Assembly (NCBI GenBank): GCA_958405585.1
Contig: CATYEP010000021.1
Span: 1 to 18,584 of the forward strand
Length of the DNA: 18,584 bases
From: an uncultured Eubacteriales bacterium
Lineage (GTDB): Bacteria; Bacillota; Clostridia; Christensenellales; Borkfalkiaceae
Direction of reading: 5' to 3'
The position numbers were made by a program, and so were the translations under genes. Below are positions 6,279-12,545 of the stretch, in pieces; positions within the stretch are counted from its first letter, which is position 1; every line of letters starts with the position of its first letter. The notes beneath the pieces are model-generated. The model saw only the letters and a list, made by a program, of their open reading frames with translations, was not told the origin of the DNA and did not search any database.

Positions 6279-7538
6279 ATGATCAACATTCCCAAGGGCA
6301 CAAAAGACGTATTGCCGTCGGAGGCATACAAGTGGCATTTTGTTGAAAACACGGCGCGAAAGGTTGCGGCGCTGTACAATCTGAAAGAGATCCGCACGCC
6401 TGTATTCGAGCATACGGAGCTGTTTTTGCGCGGCGTAGGGGACACGACAGACATTGTCAACAAAGAAATGTACACTTTTCTGGATAAGGGCGAGCGTTCG
6501 ATCACGCTTAAACCCGAAGGTACGGCGGGCGTGGTGCGTTCTTTTATCGAAAACGGGCTTGCGGGCGGCGTGTTGCCTTTGAAGATGTATTATATTACCC
6601 CGGTATTTCGTTATGAACGTCCGCAGGCGGGCAGATTGCGCGAGCATCACCAGTTCGGTGTAGAGATTTTCGGCGGCAAGGGCGCGGAAACGGACGCCGA
6701 AGTTATTTTGCTTGCGCGCGACTACATCCGTGCGCTGGGCGTGGAAGGCGTGGAGCTGAATCTGAACTCGATCGGGTGCAAGCATTGCCGTCCGAAGTTC
6801 AACGAAGCGCTCAAAGAATATCTGCGGCCGCATCTTTCCGAAATGTGTCCCACTTGTAACGCGCGGTTCGAAAAGAACCCGCTGCGTATTCTCGACTGCA
6901 AGGAAGAGGCATGCTCGAAGATCAACGAAAATGCTCCGAAAACGACGGATTTTCTCTGCGACGAATGCCGTGAGCATTTTGAAAAGCTCAAAGAGATCCT
7001 CGATTCCTGCGGCGTGAAATATAAATTGAATCCGAAACTCGTGCGCGGATTGGATTATTATTCCAAGACAGTGTTCGAGTTTGTATCCACGAGCATCGGC
7101 TCGCAGGGCACGGTGCTGGGCGGCGGAAGGTACGATACGCTGATCGAGAACCTGGGCGGGCCGAGCGTGCCGGCGGTCGGGTTCGGGAGCGGCATCGAAC
7201 GGATGCTGCTGGTACTGGAAAATACGGGCAAAACGATCCCCGAAGAGTCGCCGCTGGATGTTTACGTAGCGGGACTGGACGATGCGGGCAGGAAAGCGGC
7301 GTTTGCGTTGGCGGACAAATTGCGTCAGAGCGGGATCTCGGCGGATACGGATCATGCCTCGCGCTCGGTCAAAGCGCAGTTTAAATATGCCGGAAAGATC
7401 GGGGCAAGGTTTGTTATCGTGATCGGTTCCAATGAACTTGAAAGCGGCGAATACACTGTGAAAAATATGTCCTATTCTACGTCGGTGAACGTAAAAGCGG
7501 CGGACGTTATCGCATTTTTGGAGCAAAATTGTAAATGA
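6279..7538 (+). CDS. hisS: Histidyl-tRNA synthetase
   Basis: Class II aminoacyl-tRNA synthetase charging tRNA-His. Motifs in order: KPEGTAGVVRSF near residues 85–96; motif 2 YYITPVFRYERPQAGR; histidine-binding LVRGLDYYSKTVFEF (HisA) and GGGRYDTLIENLGG (HisB); motif 3 GFGSGIERMLL; then a C-terminal anticodon-binding domain (about 325–419). Length 419 aa is typical. The middle insertion is cysteine-rich (CKHC, CPTC, CDEC), as in many Firmicutes HisRS. ATG 6279 follows GAGGAAAGGAG. It is preceded by a long structured leader with its own promoter. Its stop overlaps the next start (ATGA at 7535–7538), so translation is probably coupled to the RseC-like gene. Confidence 0.97.
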   Translation: MINIPKGTKDVLPSEAYKWHFVENTARKVAALYNLKEIRTPVFEHTELFLRGVGDTTDIVNKEMYTFLDKGERSITLKPEGTAGVVRSFIENGLAGGVLPLKMYYITPVFRYERPQAGRLREHHQFGVEIFGGKGAETDAEVILLARDYIRALGVEGVELNLNSIGCKHCRPKFNEALKEYLRPHLSEMCPTCNARFEKNPLRILDCKEEACSKINENAPKTTDFLCDECREHFEKLKEILDSCGVKYKLNPKLVRGLDYYSKTVFEFVSTSIGSQGTVLGGGRYDTLIENLGGPSVPAVGFGSGIERMLLVLENTGKTIPEESPLDVYVAGLDDAGRKAAFALADKLRQSGISADTDHASRSVKAQFKYAGKIGARFVIVIGSNELESGEYTVKNMSYSTSVNVKAADVIAFLEQNCK

Positions 7539-7984
7539 AAGAACGTGCTATCGTCGTAAAAACGGCGGGAAAAACCGCGCTCTTACGTATTGAAAAACAT
7601 CCCGAATGCGAATCCTGCAAAGTATGCGCGTTCCGTTCGGGCAAAAGCACCGTAAAGGTGAAAGCGAAAAACACGGTCGGTGCAAAAGCGGGCGACGAAG
7701 TGATCGTGCAGGCGGAAAAAGATAACCGTTTGCTGGCTTCGTTCATTGTGTATATCATTCCCGTACTTTTGGCAGGGGCGGGAGTTGCGATCGGCGCGCT
7801 TGCGCTTAAAGCGGAGGCCTGGGCGGCAGTTTTGTGCCTGATCGGGCTGGCTTTGGGGTTTGCCGTCGTGTATATACTGGATAAATTCGCGGCAAAATCG
7901 CGCGGGTTCGGTATAGAAGTCGTGGAAATTTGCCAAAATACCAATAATTATCGGGAGGATGCAAAAAATGGTTCAGAATTTTGA
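7535..7984 (+). CDS. RseC/MucC-type membrane protein (SoxR-reducing system family)
   Basis: 149 aa. Residues 1–65 form a small beta-rich domain with a C-x2-C-x2-C cluster (Cys25, 28, 31) in HPECESCKVC, followed by two membrane segments (about 68–92 and 97–116) and a short polar tail. This architecture is that of the RseC/MucC family, known from the sigma-E and SoxR-reducing systems of proteobacteria and also found beside redox genes in anaerobes. The start overlaps the hisS stop by 4 bp, and the 3' end overlaps thioredoxin by 17 bp, so the three genes are translated as a tight unit. The cysteines suggest a redox or metal role. No Rnf genes are nearby. The family call rests on pattern only, so no gene symbol is given. 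Confidence 0.75.
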   Translation: MKERAIVVKTAGKTALLRIEKHPECESCKVCAFRSGKSTVKVKAKNTVGAKAGDEVIVQAEKDNRLLASFIVYIIPVLLAGAGVAIGALALKAEAWAAVLCLIGLALGFAVVYILDKFAAKSRGFGIEVVEICQNTNNYREDAKNGSEF

Positions 7985-8282
7985 TACAGCCGCATTCAAA
8001 GCGGCAATGGAAGAAAAAAAGACGTTGGTCGTGGATTTTTATGCGGACTGGTGCGGCCCTTGCCGTATGCTCGCGCCCGTGATCGACGACCTTTCGGAAG
8101 AGTTTGCAGGGGAAGCGCAGTTTGTCAAGATCAACGTGGATGACAACCCCGATCTCGCGCGTGAATATTCCATCATGAGTATTCCGTGCGTCATGGTGTT
8201 CAAAGACGGCAAACTTGCCGATAAAAACCTCGGATTTGTTCCCAAGGCTGCCATGAAAGAGTTTATTCAGAAAAATATCTGA
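7968..8282 (+). CDS. trxA: Thioredoxin
   Basis: Cytosolic disulfide reductase of 104 aa with a full thioredoxin fold. The active site WCGPC has Cys29 and Cys32, the buried Asp is at 23 in VVDFYADW, and the cis-proline is Pro73 in SIPCVMVFKDGK. I chose ATG 7968 rather than 7959 because GGGAGG ends at 7958: the earlier ATG would leave no spacing, while 7968 gives 9 nt. Residue 74 after the cis-proline is Cys where most thioredoxins have Thr, adding a third cysteine close to the active site. The gene overlaps the RseC-like gene and ends in a strong terminator. Thioredoxin here would be co-expressed with hisS. Confidence 0.95.
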   Translation: MVQNFDTAAFKAAMEEKKTLVVDFYADWCGPCRMLAPVIDDLSEEFAGEAQFVKINVDDNPDLAREYSIMSIPCVMVFKDGKLADKNLGFVPKAAMKEFIQKNI

Positions 8283-8297
8283 GTTTTTTCAGCGGAG

Positions 8298-8341
8298 AAA
8301 AGCCCTGCCGCCGCAACGATCGTTGCGGCGGCAGGGCTTTT
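8298..8341. terminator. 44-bp perfect palindrome, terminator after trxA
   Basis: Arms 8298–8319 and 8320–8341 are perfectly complementary, with a GATC centre, a GC-rich stem (GCCCTGCCGCCGCAAC) and A4/T4 flanks. It lies 15 bp after the trxA stop. The T run is short, but a second T5 follows at 8346–8350. It probably ends the hisS–rseC–trxA transcript. Confidence 0.85.
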
Positions 8342-8475
8342 GCGGTTTTTCGCGACCGCGACTGTCCTTTGAAAGGGCGGCAAGAGGCGAAAAAAAGGAA
8401 TTCAACAGGGGAAACCGTAATTTTTTTAATTTCGAAAGAATGAGAAAAGTCAAAAAGCGGTTTTTTTTCGGATAA

Positions 8476-8511
8476 GCGGCGGCGCAAAATTATTTTGCGC
8501 CGCCGCCTTTT
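8476..8511 (+). terminator. Second GC-rich terminator-like stem upstream of glyA
   Basis: 15-bp stem GCGGCGGCGCAAAAT (8476–8490) with 8492–8506, followed by TTTT. It sits just upstream of the glyA promoter and insulates glyA. The 135 bp between this stem and the preceding palindrome hold no gene that I can support. Confidence 0.75.
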
Positions 8512-8516
8512 ATTTC

Positions 8517-8545
8517 TTGTATATTTTTGCATTTTGCGGTATAAT
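8517..8545 (+). promoter_or_regulatory. Promoter of glyA
   Basis: Perfect -10 TATAAT (8540–8545), with TTGTAT (8517–8522) 17 bp upstream as a partial -35. Start near 8552, about 30 nt before the glyA start codon; no riboswitch fits in so short a leader. Confidence 0.7.
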
Positions 8546-8581
8546 GATAGAAGAATCAAAAAAACGACGGAGAAAAACAAT

Positions 8582-9832
8582 ATGATTGATATGTCCACGA
8601 TCAAAAAAGCCGACGCAGAAGTGTACGAGGCGATGAATCTCGAACTTTCCCGCCAGCGGGGCAATATTGAGCTGATCGCGAGCGAGAATTTTGTTTCGCC
8701 TGCGGTGATGGCGGCGGTGGGTTCGCACCTTACGAACAAGTATGCGGAAGGTTTGCCTGGTAAACGCTATTACGGCGGATGCCAGTATGTTGACATTGTT
8801 GAGAATCTGGCGATCGAGCGTTGCAAAAAGTTGTTCGGATGCGATCATGTAAACGTGCAACCGCACAGCGGAGCGCAGGCGAATACCGCGGTGTATTTTG
8901 CTCTGCTCAATCCCGGCGATACGATCCTGGGAATGAATTTGTCGCACGGCGGACATCTTACGCACGGATCGCCTGTCAACATTTCGGGAAAATATTTCAA
9001 GATCGTGCCGTACGGCGTATCGAAAGAGGATGAGCGCATCGATTACGATGCCCTGGAACAACTGGCGATCGAAAACAAGCCGAAAATGATCGTGGCAGGG
9101 GCGAGCGCGTATCCGAGGATCATCGATTTTTCCCGTCTGCGCGAAATTGCGGATAAAGTCGGCGCATACCTGATGGTAGACATCGCGCACATTGCGGGAT
9201 TGGTCGCGGCAGGATTGCATCCGTCGCCCGTACCGTATGCGGATATCGTAACGACCACGACGCACAAGACCCTGCGCGGCCCGCGCGGCGGTATCATTAT
9301 GTGTAAGGAACAGTACGCGAAAGCGATCGACAAAGCTGTATTCCCCGGAATGCAGGGCGGCCCGCTCATGCACGTGATCGCGGGAAAAGCAGTCGCGTTT
9401 AAGGAAGCACTTTCGGATGAGTTCAAAGCCTACCAGAAACAGGTTGTGGCAAATGCGGCGGCGATGGCAGATGAATTCAAAAAATGCGGCGTGCGCCTTG
9501 TATCGGGCGGTACGGATAACCACCTGATGCTCGTAGATCTGCGTGATAAAAATATGACGGGCAAAGAATTGGAAAAGATGCTGGACGAAGTGAATATCAC
9601 GGTCAATAAAAACACCATTCCGTTTGAAGAAACCAGTCCGTTCATCACGAGCGGTATCCGTATCGGAACGCCCAGCATTACGACGCGCGGCTTTAAAGAA
9701 GAGGACGCGCGGCTGGTGGCAAGACTGATCACAAAAATTATCGAGGAAAAGGAAGCTGCGTTTGATTTCGTCCGCGGGGAAGTGAAAAAACTTTGCGATA
9801 AATACCCGCTGTACGCTGACGATATTCTGTAA
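8582..9832 (+). CDS. glyA: Serine hydroxymethyltransferase
   Basis: PLP enzyme interconverting serine and glycine with transfer of a one-carbon unit to tetrahydrofolate. It makes the 5,10-methylene-THF that TrmFO, encoded 6 kb upstream, uses. The N-terminal family signature is ELSRQRGNIELIASENFVS. The PLP lysine is Lys229 in TTTTHKTLRGPRGG. The stretches AEGLPGKRYYGG, HVNVQPHSGAQAN and PGMQGGPL are intact. 416 aa is normal. ATG 8582 is chosen because GGAG lies 9 nt upstream and a promoter sits directly before it; the longer open frame back to 8495 runs into the terminator and promoter. Monocistronic by appearance, although I see no clear terminator behind it. Confidence 0.97.
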   Translation: MIDMSTIKKADAEVYEAMNLELSRQRGNIELIASENFVSPAVMAAVGSHLTNKYAEGLPGKRYYGGCQYVDIVENLAIERCKKLFGCDHVNVQPHSGAQANTAVYFALLNPGDTILGMNLSHGGHLTHGSPVNISGKYFKIVPYGVSKEDERIDYDALEQLAIENKPKMIVAGASAYPRIIDFSRLREIADKVGAYLMVDIAHIAGLVAAGLHPSPVPYADIVTTTTHKTLRGPRGGIIMCKEQYAKAIDKAVFPGMQGGPLMHVIAGKAVAFKEALSDEFKAYQKQVVANAAAMADEFKKCGVRLVSGGTDNHLMLVDLRDKNMTGKELEKMLDEVNITVNKNTIPFEETSPFITSGIRIGTPSITTRGFKEEDARLVARLITKIIEEKEAAFDFVRGEVKKLCDKYPLYADDIL

Positions 9833-10041
9833 TAGCGGTCTTTAAACTGTTGACAACGGGATATGTCTGGCAATGGCGGCGGTATCGGCTTTACTGTACA
9901 TTCTTTTTCCATCTTTGCATCTCGGAAAGCAGGCGGAAATATAAATTTTTCTGGACAATGGAAAAATTGTATAGAAAAGGATTGTTCTGCCGTTGCTGAT
10001 AAAAAATATCCCATAAAGCGGAAACGAGAGAGGGGAGAAGT

Positions 10042-10616
10042 ATGAAATGTTTAAAACATCCGGACAAGGATGCAGTTGCTCAGTGTGCTGATTGCGGGGC
10101 AGGCGTTTGCGGAGAATGTGCGGAAAGGACAAAGCTTTTGACGCAGGATTACGGTGTTCTGTGTCCTGCATGTTACAAATCGCGCCTTTTTCAGATCGAA
10201 ACGGAGTGCAATCAATCTCTGGCAAAGAAAAAAGGTTTGTAATCATTGCCTGTATATTGTACGTGATCGGTATTGCGATAGCCGTTATAGGGTTGTGTCT
10301 CAGCAGCGTTTTGGACAAAGTATTGTTTTGTCTGGTCGGCGCGGTGTTTTGCGGATTATATACGGCGATCGAAGTCTGGCGTGCAAACAGCGGAAGCAAT
10401 GTGGAAGTGCGCCGCGGCAGTGACGGAAATGTAATGCAGGCAAAGGTCTATGAACAGACGGGATGTCTGGGTCAGATTTTTCTGTTTCTGTTGGGTGCGC
10501 TCTTCGGGGTGATTTTGACTCCTGTCAGCGTTGTACGTGCCGTTAACGGAATACGCAGGGATAAACTGCTGAAACAGGGTGTGGCGGTTGCGCTCCGCGA
10601 TCTGGGTGATGTATAA
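10042..10616 (+). pseudogene. B-box-type zinc-finger membrane protein, split by a -1 frameshift
   Basis: Frame 1 (from ATG 10042, after GAGAGGGGAG) encodes a cysteine/histidine-rich domain. It has CxxH, CADCGAGVCGECAER and CPAC motifs, like the B-box zinc fingers at the N-terminus of many Firmicutes membrane proteins, and ends at TAA 10240–10242. At the run A6 (10228–10233) the -1 frame continues with RFVIIACILYVIGIAIA and three to four membrane helices to 10616. Joined, they give about 191 aa of a sensible zinc-finger plus membrane protein. A seventh A would restore the frame. It could be a real mutation, a sequencing indel, or recoding at the A6-G run. Function unknown. It is followed by a plus-strand terminator (10741–10774). 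Confidence 0.75.
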
Positions 10617-10694
10617 AATCCTTCTTTCCGCTGTGACAGCTGACTTGCTTTGGGTGAAAGAATCCACCGCTCGCTGCGTTTTTCAAAAAATTAT

Positions 10695-10724
10695 AAAAAA
10701 CGTCCGCCAGAAATTTGGCGGACG
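10695..10724 (-). terminator. Intrinsic terminator for the minus-strand XRE gene
   Basis: CGTCCGCCA (10701–10709) pairs with 10716–10724 around a 6-nt loop. On the minus strand it is followed by T6 (A6 at 10695–10700 on the plus strand), about 55 bp past the stop of the XRE gene. Confidence 0.85.
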
Positions 10725-10740
10725 GATGATGTGCTTTATT

Positions 10741-10774
10741 CGGCAGCGGACAGGATTGTCCGCTGCCGTTTTTT
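10741..10774 (+). terminator. Intrinsic terminator for the zinc-finger membrane gene
   Basis: CGGCAGCGGAC (10741–10751) pairs with 10758–10768, loop of 6, then T6 (10769–10774). It lies immediately beside the stop of the convergent XRE gene. Confidence 0.9.
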
Positions 10775-10778
10775 ACTT

Positions 10779-11000
10779 TTAATAATCTTTCCTGCCGGCA
10801 AGGTGGTCGATGCTCACTTCAAAATAATCGGCAAGTTTAACCAGTTGTGAAAGTTTCGGTTCGGAAATACCGTAATACCAGTTAGAAACTGTCTGCTGGC
10901 TGAATTTTAAATCTTTTGCCAAACGATACATCGTGATCCTGTTTTCTTTTAACAGAGCAGCAAAATTTTCGTAAAAGGGTCGCGGTTTTTTCTGTAACAT
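10779..11000 (-). CDS. Small XRE-family helix-turn-helix regulator (73 aa)
   Basis: Consists almost only of a Cro/C1-type DNA-binding domain. RLAKDLKFSQQTVSNWYYGISEPKLSQLVKLADYF spans helices 2–5, with recognition helix QQTVSNWYYG at about residues 35–44. The tail VSIDHLAGRKDY is the usual end of single-domain XRE regulators. Its promoter on the minus strand places the start of transcription only about 5 nt before the ATG, and no Shine-Dalgarno sequence is visible, so the mRNA may be leaderless. It is convergent with the zinc-finger membrane gene and divergent from the membrane protein at 11189. The regulated genes are unknown; the 188-bp gap it shares with the divergent gene is the obvious candidate operator region. 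Confidence 0.88.
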   Translation of the reverse strand: MLQKKPRPFYENFAALLKENRITMYRLAKDLKFSQQTVSNWYYGISEPKLSQLVKLADYFEVSIDHLAGRKDY

Positions 11001-11011
11001 AACGTTTTCAG

Positions 11012-11040
11012 ATTATAGCAAAAAATGCTTTGATTTGCAA
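11012..11040 (-). promoter_or_regulatory. Promoter of the small XRE gene
   Basis: On the minus strand TTGCAA (11040–11035), 17-bp spacer, TATAAT (11017–11012). The -10 box ends only 11 nt before the start codon, predicting a very short or absent 5' leader. Confidence 0.7.
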
Positions 11041-11125
11041 GGAAATGAGCAGGTTTTATAAAAATGAGCAGTCAGGTAAATTTTAGAAATGACAGATTGG
11101 TTTTATCTGTGCCGTTTATCGGTTC

Positions 11126-11154
11126 TTGACATATAATCTGTCGTCGCGTATAAT
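11126..11154 (+). promoter_or_regulatory. Consensus sigma-A promoter of the four-helix membrane protein
   Basis: TTGACA (11126–11131), 17 bp, TATAAT (11149–11154): full consensus. Start near 11161, leader about 28 nt containing GGAGGAG. Confidence 0.9.
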
Positions 11155-11188
11155 ATAGCTATGAGAGAATGAAAAACGGAGGAGTCGG

Positions 11189-11680
11189 ATGGAACGAAAA
11201 GTGCGTTGCCTTGTGCTGGCGGCGGGAATTTTGGAAATTTGTTTGGCTGTCGTCGGCTTTGCATCGTTTGAGTGGGAAACTTATCTTGCTTTTCGGGCTT
11301 ATAAAGCTCATCTGGCACAGACGGAACAGCCCCTGATGATGGTGGGTTTTGCAGCCCTGACGACGATATTCTTTTATTTCATCGCTTTTTTCGGGGTATT
11401 GTTTTTGCTGAATCTTTTAACGGGTATCCGCTCCGTTTGCCGTGGGGCGGGGAAAAAGCCTTTTGTTCTCAGACAAGAAAAATTATGGCTCGGGGTCAGT
11501 ATTTCGGTTGCGGCGATCGGTTTACTCTTTGCGGCAATCACGGCCTTCGCAGGCGCGTATATGTGGCCTGTCGCTTTGGCGGCAGTGGCAGTCGCGGCGG
11601 CGGTGGCATCGATCGTTCTGAACGTGTGCCTGTTTTTCGTGCGGCCCGCTTCGCCTGAATATACCTCCGCCGACCAATGA
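11189..11680 (+). CDS. Four-helix integral membrane protein, unknown function (163 aa)
   Basis: Start ATG 11189 is preceded by CGGAGGAGTCGG. Membrane helices lie at about residues 7–25, 49–75, 99–122 and 125–152, with short loops. The basic segment RSVCRGAGKKPFVLRQEK between helices 2 and 3 is probably cytoplasmic. The tail is short and polar. No motif of a known transporter or enzyme is visible. It is driven by its own consensus promoter and lies divergent from the small XRE gene, which may regulate it. It ends about 65 bp before a perfect 17-bp palindrome. I do not recognise the family. Confidence 0.8.
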   Translation: MERKVRCLVLAAGILEICLAVVGFASFEWETYLAFRAYKAHLAQTEQPLMMVGFAALTTIFFYFIAFFGVLFLLNLLTGIRSVCRGAGKKPFVLRQEKLWLGVSISVAAIGLLFAAITAFAGAYMWPVALAAVAVAAAVASIVLNVCLFFVRPASPEYTSADQ

Positions 11681-11746
11681 CTTGATTCCCACTCCTAAAC
11701 CGCAATCGATCTGAAATAAGAAAAATCGAATAACTTTATTAAAATG

Positions 11747-11787
11747 ATATGCACCCCAAAAGTTTGTCTGACTTTTGGGGTGCATAT
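11747..11787. terminator. Perfect 17-bp palindrome between convergent genes
   Basis: Arms 11747–11763 and 11771–11787 (core GCACCCCAAAAGT / ACTTTTGGGGTGC), loop of 7. T5 follows only after 4–5 bases on the plus strand, and AT-rich sequence follows on the minus strand. Probably a shared terminator for the membrane protein (+) and the XRE gene (-). The CCCCAAAAGT arms also recall IS3-family ends. Confidence 0.6.
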
Positions 11788-11852
11788 TAATCTTTTTACT
11801 TTTTACGGCTTGAGAAAAACAAGGGATCGTCTATGCAAGGTGGCTTTTTGTC

Positions 11853-11960
11853 GGACAGACAGTCAATCAGAAAGCTTGCAGATCTGACTGCCAATCGGGA
11901 AAGATTGTAGATCCGACTGTCCATTAAAAAGACTGTGGATCGTCTGTCAATCAGAAAGGC
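11853..11960. repeat. Degenerate 28–29-bp tandem repeats
   Basis: About four diverged units start at 11853, 11881, 11910 and 11938. They share GATC-(C/T)GACTGTC-CAAT-CAGAAAG-like text; the first and last both contain GTCAATCAGAAAG. The array sits between the palindrome and the 3' end of the second XRE gene and overlaps its last codons. A weak open frame on the minus strand encodes the repeats but overlaps the XRE gene and is not believed to be a gene. Confidence 0.6.
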
Positions 11961-12153
11961 CCAACAGGTAGTCGGCACTGATTTTGAATGTTTTGCAGAT
12001 AAGGTAAATGCTTTCCGCATTTGGCTGAATTTTCCCCGTTGTCCAGTCGGACACACTCATGGCAGAAACTCCGACCTTTTCGGCAAATTTCCGCTTGCTC
12101 AGACCTGATTCATTTATAAATTCGCTTAATCGCATCGCAAATAAATTTTCCAT
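11947..12153 (-). CDS. XRE-family helix-turn-helix regulator (68 aa)
   Basis: A single Cro/C1-type domain: LSKRKFAEKVGVSAMSVSDW (helices 2 and 3), then TTGKIQPNAESIYLICKTF and the ending ISADYLLGLSD, typical of stand-alone XRE repressors. Start at Met1 (12153); Met7 (MRLSEF) is also possible, and neither has a clear Shine-Dalgarno sequence. It is divergent from two cysteine-rich genes. The shared region contains three operator-like palindromes spaced 30 bp apart, so it very likely represses itself and those genes. Base composition is AT-richer than the flanking housekeeping genes. Confidence 0.9.
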   Translation of the reverse strand: MENLFAMRLSEFINESGLSKRKFAEKVGVSAMSVSDWTTGKIQPNAESIYLICKTFKISADYLLGLSD

Positions 12154-12161
12154 GCTTAAAT

Positions 12162-12239
12162 TGTAAGATAAATTTTACAAAAAAGCATTATTATAAGACA
12201 TATTTTACATTATAATATAATTGTAAGGCATGTTTTTTT
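12162..12239. promoter_or_regulatory. Three phased operator-like sites of the XRE/cysteine-rich module
   Basis: 18-bp sites begin at 12162 (TGTAAGATAAATTTTACA), 12192 (TATAAGACATATTTTACA) and 12222 (TGTAAGGCATGTTTTTTT), exactly 30 bp apart, about three helical turns. The first is a dyad TGTAA…TTACA, the second nearly so, and the third keeps mainly the left half. Site 2 overlaps TATAAT on the minus strand (12195–12190), and site 3 overlaps the expected start and ribosome binding site of the rightward genes. This is the classical layout of an autoregulated repressor. Confidence 0.75.
12188..12216 (+). promoter_or_regulatory. Possible promoter of the cysteine-rich genes
   Basis: TATAAT at 12211–12216 with a poor -35 (TTATTA, 12188–12193) at 17-bp spacing. 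Start near 12223, inside operator site 3. Confidence 0.4.
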
Positions 12240-12251
12240 GAGGTTAAAAAA

Positions 12252-12545
12252 GTGGAATAGAAAGCAGTAAAGGAAAAACGATGTTTCTATTGCGGAAGTT
12301 ATGAAGCATATTATACAAAAGGTTTGCGGCGGTTTGAATGTACAAGGCAAGGCTTTTGTTCAAAAAGTAATAAAGTGGTTGACGGCAGTGAAAAATGTGA
12401 TTGCTGGAAAACTAAAATCCGAAAATATAATTATGTGCGCAAACGTGCGGTTGCAAGAGCACTGTATGAGATTTTGATGGATTTATCTGCAATTCGTCAA
12501 ATTATACAGGAAAACCAAGAAGAGGAAAATTATAATGGGAACTGA
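12252..12545 (+). pseudogene. Cysteine-rich small protein 1, with in-frame amber at codon 3
   Basis: A GTG at 12252 stands 8 nt after GAGG (12240–12243), the spacing of a true start, but its third codon is TAG (12258–12260). Behind it the same frame runs on, with no ATG/GTG/TTG until TTG 12324, and already encodes RCFYCGSYEAYYTKG from 12279. The body has CFYC, FECT, GFC and KCDCWK cysteines and then a basic/helical tail. It aligns with the next gene over about 43 residues (C-x2-C-x2-Y-x-AYY-x-KG … G-[FY]-C … C-x2-[WY]-K), so it was built as a real protein. Either it is a nonsense pseudogene, or the amber is read through, or translation starts at a non-standard codon. Its end overlaps the next start by 11 bp. 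Function unknown. Confidence 0.7.

Noticed and set aside
6219..7526. 435-aa open frame antisense to hisS
   Set aside because: Arg/Phe/His-rich shadow of hisS caused by GC-biased codon positions; no motif.
8342..8475. Small RNA gene between the two stems upstream of glyA
   Set aside because: The second stem could be its terminator, but I find no convincing promoter in this stretch.
8495..8581. N-terminal extension of GlyA from 8495
   Set aside because: Would be translated from the terminator/promoter region; transcription starts near 8552.
11796..12056. 86-aa minus-strand frame over the degenerate repeats
   Set aside because: Overlaps the XRE gene in another frame, contains only repeat translation, and has no start signals.
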